DNA of 13,329 bases from an uncultured Collinsella sp. (GTDB lineage Bacteria > Actinomycetota > Coriobacteriia > Coriobacteriales > Coriobacteriaceae), in contig URXE01000058.1 in NCBI GenBank assembly GCA_900551815.1, positions 1 to 13,329 on the forward strand, read 5' to 3'. A program made the translations under genes and the position numbers. This document shows positions 7,000-12,733 of this stretch, in pieces. Numbering within the stretch: the first letter of the stretch is position 1; each line of letters opens with the position of its first letter. The notes beneath the pieces are model-generated. The model ran no database searches. It worked only from the letters and a program-made list of their open reading frames with translations, and was not told the DNA's origin.

Positions 7000-8034
7000 A
7001 TGGCATACGGATACAACGACGGTGATCAACGGCGACAAAGCGTTCGCCTTGCTGGCCGTACCACGCCGACGCCCGGAAGTGCCACAAGCAGCAATCCGCA
7101 ACGTCCTCAAGAGCAACCCAGGCCTTCGTCTCGGCAGCAGGCAAGCAAAACACGGCAAAGTGGCCGTCCGCGCACGGGCACAAGCGCGCAGCAAGACAGC
7201 CGCTTAGGCGCGCGCACTCGACAGCATCAAGCCGAGGTTCCGCAACTGCGCCGCAACGGCGCACGTCAGCCCGGCATCCATATCAACCGCTTCTTTTCGC
7301 ATCCCCAAGGTGGACGCGACGGCAAGCCCTACCGCTCGACATCGCACGTGAATGCCCCCGCCCTGCCGGCTCGTCGACTTCGCCTCGCACTGTGCTCTAT
7401 CCTCACCTGTCTGGTCTTTGTGTTTATGAGCTCCTGTATGTCCCACGGCTCGGCCGGTCTCGAGCCCACCGCCGAGGACAAGCTGCTCAAGGCCCCCGTC
7501 GCGCCCGGTTATTCTTTCGCCTTTTCGACCCCGCGCTCGCAATGGCAAGCCGGCACGATGCCCCATATCTATCAAATCGACCCCGCGTGGTCGGAGCTGC
7601 CTTACGCCGGCGGCACCATCCGCCAAAATGCCTGCGGGCCTACGTGCCTCACCATGGTCTATATCTTTAAGACGGGACGCACCGATATGACCCCCGTCGA
7701 TATGTGCGCGCTTTCCGAGGTGGGCAATTACGCCCCCACCGGTGCAACCGAATGGTCGTTTATGACGAGCGGCGCGTGGCAGTTGGGACTTAACGGAACG
7801 GAGCTCCATAACGATCGCGACTCGATGACTCAGGCGCTGCGTTCGGGAGCGCCCGTCATCGCCGCCGTTCGGCCGGGCACCTTTACCAACGTGGGCCACT
7901 ACATTGTGCTTTACGGTATTGACGACGCCGACCAGATTGGCGTCTACGACCCCAACTCGGCCATCCGCAGCGCCCGCCGCTGGGGCGTCGTAGAGGTCCT
8001 TAACGAAGTCGAAGCCATGTGGGCCTACTACTAG
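7000..8034 (+). CDS. membrane-anchored C39-like cysteine peptidase
   Basis: This 344-residue protein has three parts. Residues 1-125 are low-complexity, rich in Arg, Gln, Ser and Pro, and probably disordered. Residues 127-145 (LRLALCSILTCLVFVFMSS) are one hydrophobic helix. Residues 165-344 form a Peptidase_C39_2-like papain-fold domain. Catalytic candidates are Q209 and C212 in RQNACGPTCLTMVY, H300 in NVGHYIVLYGI and D317 or N319 in VYDPNS. The layout suggests a type II membrane protein with a basic cytoplasmic tail and an extracytoplasmic peptidase; the MSSC sequence could alternatively be a weak lipobox. Its target, possibly peptides or cell-wall stem peptides, is unknown. The ATG is preceded by AAGGCGG at about six bases. 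It appears monocistronic, and its TAG stop lies inside a palindromic repeat element. Confidence 0.8.
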   Translation: MAYGYNDGDQRRQSVRLAGRTTPTPGSATSSNPQRPQEQPRPSSRQQASKTRQSGRPRTGTSAQQDSRLGARTRQHQAEVPQLRRNGARQPGIHINRFFSHPQGGRDGKPYRSTSHVNAPALPARRLRLALCSILTCLVFVFMSSCMSHGSAGLEPTAEDKLLKAPVAPGYSFAFSTPRSQWQAGTMPHIYQIDPAWSELPYAGGTIRQNACGPTCLTMVYIFKTGRTDMTPVDMCALSEVGNYAPTGATEWSFMTSGAWQLGLNGTELHNDRDSMTQALRSGAPVIAAVRPGTFTNVGHYIVLYGIDDADQIGVYDPNSAIRSARRWGVVEVLNEVEAMWAYY

Positions 8035-8143
8035 TCATTGGGGACAGACTTAAATGAGTGGTCGTTGGGGACAGCCTTTAAGGACTGTCCCAAGCTGCCG
8101 GCAGGAAAGGAACGTCCCCAAGTGCCGGGTTCCCAATGACTAG
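8031..8143. repeat. REP-like palindromic repeat element
   Basis: The element is bounded by a perfect 12-bp inverted repeat, CTAGTCATTGGG (8031-8042) and CCCAATGACTAG (8132-8143). Inside are two direct copies of TC(A/G)TTGGGGACAG (8035-8047 and 8062-8074), inverted partners CTGTCCCAA (8085-8093) and GTCCCCAA (8114-8121), and a palindrome CTGCCGGCAG (8095-8104). The TTGGGGACAG copy at 8065-8074 can pair with 8085-8093 as a hairpin. The modular, multiply inverted structure is typical of repetitive extragenic palindromes. The left end contains the peptidase stop codon (8032-8034). Confidence 0.75.
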
Positions 8144-8155
8144 GTGAATAGCAAA

Positions 8156-8185
8156 AGCCCCGCAGTCGGAGCGGACTGCGGGGCT
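8156..8185 (-). terminator. strong terminator after carbamate kinase
   Basis: AGCCCCGCAGTC (8156-8167) and GACTGCGGGGCT (8174-8185) form a perfect 12-bp stem with a 6-base loop. On the minus strand it ends in TTTTGC, so it terminates the carbamate kinase transcript. A second hairpin, GTGGGCG/CGCCCAC (8205-8228), lies between the stop codon and this terminator. On the plus strand no T-run follows, so it may only weakly stop the convergent peptidase transcript. Confidence 0.9.
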
Positions 8186-8250
8186 CATGAAGAGAGGCTA
8201 GTTTGTGGGCGTCTTGCCTGGCGCCCACGAGAGAGGCAACAGAGTAGAGA

Positions 8251-9213
8251 CTACTCGTGGATGCGGGTACCGGAAAGGCCGGCCATGGTCTCGGCGGCCT
8301 TGTCCAGGGCGCCGATGATGCAGGTGCGGCCCTTGCGGGAACGGGCGAACTTGATGGCAGCGCGGACCTTGGGCTCCATGGAACCCTTGCCGAACTGACC
8401 CTCGTCGGCCAGGCGCTCGGCCTCGTCGGCGGTGATGTCCTCGAGCTCCTCCTGGTTGGGCTTGCCAAAGTTGATGGCGACATGCTCAACGGCGGTCAGC
8501 AGGAACAGAACGTCGGCGTCGCAGTCCTCGGCCAGCAGCTCGCCGCCCAGGTCCTTGTCGATGACGGCGGGAACGCCCTTGTAGCAGCCCTTGTTCTCGT
8601 AGTCGCGGACGACGGGGATGCCGCCGCCACCGCAGGCGATGACGATGAACTCGTTATCGAGCAGGTTGAGGATGGAGTCAGCCTCGACGATCTTCTTGGG
8701 ATCGGGGGAAGCGACGACGCGACGCCAGCCGCGACCGGAATCCTCGACGAAGACCTTGGAGGGATCCTCGGCCATGAACTCCTTGGCCTGCTCCTCAGTG
8801 TAGAAGGGGCCGATCGGCTTGGTCGGGTTCTTGAACGCGGGATCGTCCGGGTCGCACTCGATCTGGGTGACGACGGTGGCGGCGTGCCAGCGCTTATAGC
8901 GCTTGTGCATCTCGCGGCCGATGCCCTGCTGCAGGTGATAACCGATGTAGCCCTGGGACATGGCGCCGCACTCGGGCAGCGGCATCTCGGGGGTGCCGAT
9001 GGCGTCGTGGGCAGCGGCGAAGGCGTTCTGGATCATGCCAACCTGCGGGCCGTTGCCGTGGGTGATGATGATCTCGTTGCCCTGCTCGATCAGGCCGAGG
9101 AGAGCGTGAGCGGTGTTGCTCACGGCCTCGATCTGCTCAACGGGGTTGTTGCCGAGGGCGTTGCCGCCAAGGGCGACGACGATACGATCGGGCTTGCCAA
9201 GAGGCTTAGACAT
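8251..9213 (-). CDS. arcC: carbamate kinase
   Basis: This 320-residue protein belongs to the amino acid kinase family and has the full carbamate kinase signature: VALGGNAL near 13-20, THGNGPQVG at 51-59, CGAMSQGYIGYHLQQ at 82-96, KPIGPFY at 132-138, GRGWRRVVASPDP at 160-172, ACGGGGIPV at 193-201 and VIDKDL at 217-222. It catalyses reversible phosphate transfer between carbamoyl phosphate and ADP, giving ATP plus carbamate, which decays to ammonia and CO2. The ATG at 9213 is preferred over an upstream in-frame codon because of the AGAAAGGA site upstream and because MSKPLGKPDRIVVALGGNA matches the usual start of the family. No arcA or arcB gene adjoins it, so carbamoyl phosphate could come from arginine, agmatine, purine or ureido-compound breakdown encoded elsewhere. 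It ends at a strong terminator and appears monocistronic. Confidence 0.95.
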   Translation of the reverse strand: MSKPLGKPDRIVVALGGNALGNNPVEQIEAVSNTAHALLGLIEQGNEIIITHGNGPQVGMIQNAFAAAHDAIGTPEMPLPECGAMSQGYIGYHLQQGIGREMHKRYKRWHAATVVTQIECDPDDPAFKNPTKPIGPFYTEEQAKEFMAEDPSKVFVEDSGRGWRRVVASPDPKKIVEADSILNLLDNEFIVIACGGGGIPVVRDYENKGCYKGVPAVIDKDLGGELLAEDCDADVLFLLTAVEHVAINFGKPNQEELEDITADEAERLADEGQFGKGSMEPKVRAAIKFARSRKGRTCIIGALDKAAETMAGLSGTRIHE

Positions 9214-9815
9214 TGCTGGAATCCTTTCTGTAAAAGGCCTACAACCCATTAATAACCCGCGCCCGTGCGATACGCGAGTTTATTAAGGTTTATATTCTCT
9301 TTATCGCTCATTTTATTCATTTTGAAAATAGTTGAACGGTGAACGGTCGCTTTTACCCGCTCAGCGTAAAGAAACCCAGCTCAAGCATATCTACGTCATT
9401 TACGTGCAACTTTATTTTAATAGAGCAGGGATTAGACCAGATTATGCAAACTATATCTTTGCTAAACATAAAACAGACAGCGCAAAATCTTACTCGCACT
9501 ATACGAGATTCTATGCACTTATTGGACGAGTATGCAGCCCTGCAATAACATGGCGTTTTTCATCCAACTTAAGGAATAGACGAGTGCCTTTGCCGCGCGT
9601 CGGCCGGCAGCCGGCGAGCCGTCTCGTCGATTGCCGCTTCCAGAAAATCAAAAACTGATATTGCGCGCGCAATTGCGGCATGGTACTTTAGCGAAGAACA
9701 GCGCGGGCTGGGGCGACAGAGATCTGTCGTGAAGTTTGGGTTCGGCGACCCCGCCGCTGTCTTCTCCTTATCCGCCAGCGAACCCCTTGAGCGACGGATT
9801 GAGGAGGTCCTTACT
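9214..9815. other. long gap with AT-rich left half
   Basis: About 600 bases separate the divergent carbamate kinase and the DUF3830-like gene. From about 9245 to 9590 the sequence is clearly AT-rich compared with all neighbours; from about 9590 on it returns to high GC. The right half contains a 14-base palindrome (9660-9673) and a small hairpin CGACAG/CTGTCG (9714-9719 with 9724-9729). Open frames starting TTG at 9332 and GTG at 9339 have no ribosome binding site and no recognisable domain, so I do not call them. The region must carry promoters for both flanking genes, but none was identified confidently. Confidence 0.5.
9660..9673. promoter_or_regulatory. 14-base perfect palindrome upstream of the DUF3830-like operon
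   Basis: ATTGCGCGCGCAAT is a perfect palindrome about 145 bases upstream of the first gene of the operon. A weak promoter-like pair (TTGCGC at 9661, 17-base gap, TACTTT at 9684) overlaps it, so it could be an operator. Both readings are tentative. Confidence 0.3.
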
Positions 9816-10232
9816 ATGACAAAAATGCTCAAGATCACGCTGAATGGCGAGACGTTTCTCGCCGACATGCTCTGGGACAAGGCTCCCGAGGCATGCAAGC
9901 TATTCGAATCGTCCTGTCCGGTCGAGTCACGTATCTTTTCGGCCAAAATCTGCGATGCCGAGGTGACGTATCCTGTCTCGGGCCCCATCGCCAATTACGA
10001 GCACATCGAGAACCCCGTCTTTCACGAGCCTGCGGGCGCCGTGAGCTGGTATGGCGGATGGTCGTCAATCTGCATCTTCTTTGACGTGTGCGAGCCCTTT
10101 GGCACCTGCAACATGTTCGCCCGCATCTGCGAAGCCGACCGCGAGCGTTTTGCCGCCGCCTGCCGCAATGTCTGGGACAACCAGGGCATGTACATCAAAA
10201 ACGAAATCGTCGAGATCGAAGCGGAGGCCTAA
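9816..10232 (+). CDS. DUF3830/cyclophilin-like small protein
   Basis: This 138-residue cytoplasmic protein begins MTKMLKITLNGETFLADMLW, followed by KAPEACKLFESSCPVESRIFSAKICDAEVTYPV and ENPVFHEPAGAVSWYGGWSSICIFF. The order of a beta-strand opening, a (D/E)xAPxxxxxF helix, a strand with A-(K/R)-x-x-D-x-E-V, then a P-G-x-V-x-W/Y-x-G segment and a C-I-F-F strand resembles the DUF3830 or cyclophilin-like superfamily. Those proteins have a small beta-barrel fold and no settled biochemical role; some lie beside hydantoin- or amide-degrading enzymes. A frame open from 9729 could add 29 residues, but GGAGG eight bases before the ATG at 9816 fixes the start there. The next gene begins three bases after this stop, so the two are translationally coupled. 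Family assignment is moderate; function unknown. Confidence 0.65.
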   Translation: MTKMLKITLNGETFLADMLWDKAPEACKLFESSCPVESRIFSAKICDAEVTYPVSGPIANYEHIENPVFHEPAGAVSWYGGWSSICIFFDVCEPFGTCNMFARICEADRERFAAACRNVWDNQGMYIKNEIVEIEAEA

Positions 10233-10234
10233 AG

Positions 10235-10759
10235 ATGATGGATATCAACACCCTGCTCACACTCGACCTTGCCGAGTACACCACTGCACTTGAGGCCCTC
10301 GCCGATCAAATGATGCTCGAGGAACCGCGCGATATCGACTACATGCGCCGCCGCAAACTCGACACCGGCCGCGAATTCGCCGTCTGGAACTTCACCGTCG
10401 GTTACTGCATGGACGCCGCCGACGCCCTCTCCCTCCTGCGAGCCCAGGCCAACGAAAACGCCAACGACGGCACCGCCGACCTCGCAACGATCAAAAACAG
10501 TGCCGCACGCCTGTGCGACTGGTTCTCGGGCGCCTTCGACGTCACCGGCAAAATGGATGACACCACGGCAATCCTCGCCCACAGCCGCGACCTCTACGCC
10601 CAGGTAGAGACTCACGAACAGTTTGCAGCCCTCACCCGCGCCACCGAGCGCTATCTGGTCCAGCTCCAATTTTGGGTCGACCGCCAGATTCCCTGGCCGG
10701 CCATTAGCGACCTCGTCCATGGCTACCGCCTACGCACGGAGTCCGGCGAGACAAGGTAA
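10235..10759 (+). CDS. hypothetical helical protein, second gene of the DUF3830-like operon
   Basis: I do not recognise this 174-residue protein. It appears soluble and almost entirely alpha-helical, with no signal peptide or membrane segment. Visible parts are an acidic N-terminus (MMDINTLLTLDLAEYTTALE), a central stretch ending FAVWNFTVGYCMDAADALSLL, an Asn/Asp-rich linker (ANENANDGTADL), LCDWFSGAFDV, and a C-terminal helix with aromatic residues (YLVQLQFWVDRQIPWPAI). Codon usage matches the upstream gene, with strong C preference at third positions, so it is very likely coding. The ribosome binding site (GGAGG) lies in the last codons of the preceding gene and the start is three bases after that stop, so the two proteins are probably made in fixed ratio and may act together. 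An ATG one codon later is an alternative start. Confidence 0.75.
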   Translation: MMDINTLLTLDLAEYTTALEALADQMMLEEPRDIDYMRRRKLDTGREFAVWNFTVGYCMDAADALSLLRAQANENANDGTADLATIKNSAARLCDWFSGAFDVTGKMDDTTAILAHSRDLYAQVETHEQFAALTRATERYLVQLQFWVDRQIPWPAISDLVHGYRLRTESGETR

Positions 10760-10814
10760 CCAAGCAAGCAGCACCGACAACACCCCACCATCGGGATCCA
10801 AAGTAAGAATCAGA

Positions 10815-10848
10815 GGGCTGGAGACGCACCCAACAGCGTCCCCAGCCC
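10815..10848 (+). terminator. terminator of the DUF3830-like operon
   Basis: GGGCTGG-GACGC (10815-10827) pairs with GCGTC-CCAGCCC (10836-10848) through 12 base pairs with a single A/C mismatch and an 8-base loop, 55 bases after the stop codon. The following CCTTCG lacks a strong T-run, so termination efficiency is uncertain, but position and stem strength support the role. Confidence 0.6.
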
Positions 10849-10902
10849 CTTCGCAAAGTAGAGCACTGTTTCAGTGGCTTTGAGGCCTATTCGAACCTTT
10901 GC

Positions 10903-10987
10903 TATCTCCCAATTTTTGTATATTTACGACAATATTATCTGCCAATTTTTGTATGATTTTAGGCGATTCTATCTGTCAATTTTTGTC
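10903..10987 (+). repeat. three direct repeats upstream of the ATPase gene
   Basis: The 15-base core TATCT(C/G)(C/T)CAATTTTTGT occurs at 10903, 10936 and 10970, spacing 33 and 34 bases, with a further matching base or two on the right of the first two copies. Copies 1 and 2 run into TATATT and TATGAT, which resemble -10 promoter hexamers; copy 3 ends 13 bases before the start codon. Spacing near three helical turns would place the copies on a similar face of the DNA. This looks like a multi-site operator or iteron-type control region of the ATPase gene. The repeats are open in one frame, but the 34-base second interval shifts the third copy, so they are not coding repeats. Confidence 0.75.
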
Positions 10988-11000
10988 ATTTGGGGGTTTA

Positions 11001-12362
11001 ATGCTACGCCGTAAGGTCACTGATAGGCTTTTGAGCTGGAAGAATAACTCCAATAAGGCATTACTCGTTACTGGTGCGCGTCAGATTGGCAAGAGCTATG
11101 CGATTCGCGCGTTTGGAAAAAGCAACTACGCTTCGTATTTTGAGGTCAATTTACTACTCGATGTCGAAGCAAGGAATGCACTTGTTGGCGCAAAGAACTC
11201 CGTTGACTTTATCAACCGCGTAGCCCTTCTTGCGGATGCGCCGCTTGTTGAGGGCGATACGCTTGTCTTTGTCGATGAGATTCAGGAGTATCCGCAGATC
11301 GTTACACTCATGAAGGCGTTGGTCGAGGATGGGCGCTTTAGCTATGTCTTCTCGGGGTCTATGCTTGGGACTGAGTTTAAGGGGATCTCTTCTTTTCCGG
11401 TGGGGTATGTAGAGCACATTGTTATGCGCCCGATGGATTTTGAAGAGTTTTGTTGGGCAAACAGCGTAAGCGAGAATGTGCTTGCAGGCATTCGCAGCTG
11501 CCTTGTCGAGAAACATCCTGTCGAAAACTATATTCATGAGGCGATGCTCAAGAACTATAGAGCCTATATCGTTTGCGGCGGCATGCCGGAGGTCGTTCAG
11601 AATTATATTGATTCGGGTTATTCGCTCGTGAGCACACGTGAGCTTCAAACTCAGCTGGTCGATCAGTACAAAAGCGATATCTCAAAATATGCATCGACTC
11701 GAGCGTTTAACGTTCGGTCGATTTTTGAGCAAATTCCCGTTCAGCTTGAGGCGGAGTCTCATCGCTTTGTTGTTTCGTCTCTGGGTGAGGGAGCTCGCCT
11801 TAAAAAATATGAGCAGGATTTCCTGTGGCTTGTTAACGCAGGTGTTGGATTGATGGTCGCCAGGGTGACGGAGCCACGGAGTCCTCTCAAGAGGACGGAG
11901 AAAACGACAGCCTTCAAACTATACGAGTCTGATACAGGCATGCTCGCATCGCGATACCCCGGCAGCACCGCACGCGCTGTCTATCTTGATATGAAAACTC
12001 CCAACCTTGGTGGTCTCTATGAGAACGTGGTCGCGCAGGAACTCGTTGCCCTCGGGGCGGATGCATGGTACTACCAAACGCGTGAGGTCGGTGAAGTTGA
12101 CTTTGTGATCGAAGGCGTCCACGGTCATGTTGTCCCAATCGAGGTCAAATCGGGCAAGAAAGTTCGAGCGCACGCGGCCCTCGATCGTCTGATGAGTGTG
12201 GGCGAGTACAAAATTCCCGAAGCCGTTGTACTAAGCCACGAGAATCTCAGCAAAGAGGGCAAGGTTCTGTACGTTCCAATCTACATGACGTTTTGTCTCG
12301 ATGAGTTTATGGAAAAGGATGACCCCAATAACGATTTCTCGTTCGCACCCATATCTCTCTAG
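11001..12362 (+). CDS. AAA-type ATPase with DUF4143 C-terminal domain
   Basis: This 453-residue protein belongs to the AAA_14/DUF4143 group common in gut bacteria. Walker A is GARQIGKS at 25-32 and Walker B is LVFVDE at 88-93, followed by a sensor-like SYVFSGS at 114-120. The middle region contains FEEFCWAN and the GGMPEVVQNYI segment at 193-203. The C-terminal DUF4143 part contains KLYESDTGML and GGLYENVVAQELV, and ends in a PD-(D/E)xK-like core, EVDFVIE (365-371) and PIEVKSGKK (379-387). The molecular role of the family is not established; DNA binding or nuclease-related action is inferred from that fold. A longer frame from 10899 runs through the direct repeats; the ATG at 11001 is chosen for its GGGGG site four bases upstream. 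Base composition is visibly less GC-rich than neighbouring genes, suggesting transfer. Confidence 0.9.
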   Translation: MLRRKVTDRLLSWKNNSNKALLVTGARQIGKSYAIRAFGKSNYASYFEVNLLLDVEARNALVGAKNSVDFINRVALLADAPLVEGDTLVFVDEIQEYPQIVTLMKALVEDGRFSYVFSGSMLGTEFKGISSFPVGYVEHIVMRPMDFEEFCWANSVSENVLAGIRSCLVEKHPVENYIHEAMLKNYRAYIVCGGMPEVVQNYIDSGYSLVSTRELQTQLVDQYKSDISKYASTRAFNVRSIFEQIPVQLEAESHRFVVSSLGEGARLKKYEQDFLWLVNAGVGLMVARVTEPRSPLKRTEKTTAFKLYESDTGMLASRYPGSTARAVYLDMKTPNLGGLYENVVAQELVALGADAWYYQTREVGEVDFVIEGVHGHVVPIEVKSGKKVRAHAALDRLMSVGEYKIPEAVVLSHENLSKEGKVLYVPIYMTFCLDEFMEKDDPNNDFSFAPISL

Positions 12363-12404
12363 CCATTTGAATCCGCAATCCAGCCCCGTCCACACATCAA
12401 TGCA

Positions 12405-12569
12405 TTTCCCAAGGTGCTGCGCGTTTCGCGCCAAAGGCGCGAAAAAGCAAAGGGATAAGGCGTTGCAACAGCCACGCCCCCCCATCCATCCCCAAAGTAA
12501 CGCGCCTTTCGCGGCAAAGCCGCGAAACAGCGAAGGGGACAAAAGGCCCCCACAGCCACGTCATCCATT
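12405..12569. repeat. degenerate tandem repeat of about 80 bases
   Basis: Two imperfect units lie head to tail, about 12405-12487 and 12488-12569. Each contains a CCCAA(A/G)G start, a hairpin of the form TTTCGCG(C/G)C-AAA-G(G/C)CGCGAAA (12424-12444 and 12507-12527, each with a perfect 9-bp stem), an AGC(A/G)AAGGG block, and a CACAGCCACG- or ACAGCCACG-type end before CATCC. Units differ by many substitutions but keep both arms of the hairpin complementary, which suggests that the stem matters. Frames reading through it repeat a peptide such as PFAxSRLxRExR, an effect of the DNA repeat and not evidence of a gene. Confidence 0.65.
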
Positions 12570-12598
12570 CAGCCACACAATCCGAGGACGTAGTCGTA

Positions 12599-12723
12599 GC
12601 AGGATCTGGGGGCTGACCTTCGCGGACACTCCGCAGGACGAAAGAACCCCCGCCGCACGTAGTGCGCAGCGGGGGTTCTTTCATGTCCGAGGACGTCCGC
12701 GAAGGTCAGCCCTCAGATCCTGC
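12599..12723. repeat. 125-base nested palindrome between convergent genes
   Basis: The outer arms 12599-12627 and 12695-12723 are 29 bases each and complementary with one mismatch; both carry GCTGACCTTCGCGGAC or its complement with a single change further out. Between them is a separate terminator hairpin. The right arm ends 11 bases beyond the oxidoreductase stop codon. Such a long near-perfect palindrome exceeds what a terminator needs, so it may derive from an inverted duplication or a small palindromic mobile element. Confidence 0.8.
12640..12682. terminator. bidirectional terminator
   Basis: GAAAGAACCCCCGC (12640-12653) and GCGGGGGTTCTTTC (12669-12682) form a perfect 14-bp stem, topped by CGCAC/GTGCG. 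The A-run on one side and T-run on the other give a U-rich 3' side in both directions. It can end the oxidoreductase transcript (minus strand) and the ATPase transcript (plus strand). Confidence 0.9.
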
Positions 12724-12733
12724 GGTGGGAGAC

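Noticed and set aside
6709..7194. minus-strand open frame across the divergent promoter region
   Set aside because: It overlaps the peptidase start and the probable promoters, is Arg/Ser/Cys-rich without domains, and lacks a ribosome binding site.
8257..9252. 331-codon plus-strand open frame opposite carbamate kinase
   Set aside because: It mirrors the kinase frame exactly, is Gly/Asp/Leu/Val-rich and has no motif; the minus-strand gene carries all carbamate kinase signatures.
9332..9658. two overlapping plus-strand frames in the AT-rich island (TTG start at 9332, GTG start at 9339)
   Set aside because: Neither has a ribosome binding site or a recognisable domain, and the first crosses the abrupt composition change near 9590.
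9569..9994. 141-codon minus-strand open frame overlapping the DUF3830-like gene
   Set aside because: It is largely antisense to a gene with a strong ribosome binding site and good codon bias; no domain was recognised.
10903..10987. possible short CRISPR-like array
   Set aside because: There are only three copies, with spacing of 33-34 bases that leaves about 16-18 bases between cores, and no cas genes or repeat palindromicity; a regulatory repeat is the better reading.
10899..11000. 34-residue N-terminal extension of the ATPase with repeated S-x-N-F-C-type peptides
   Set aside because: It is produced by translating the direct repeats; the ATG at 11001 has its own ribosome binding site, and LRRKVTDRLLSW is the usual family start.
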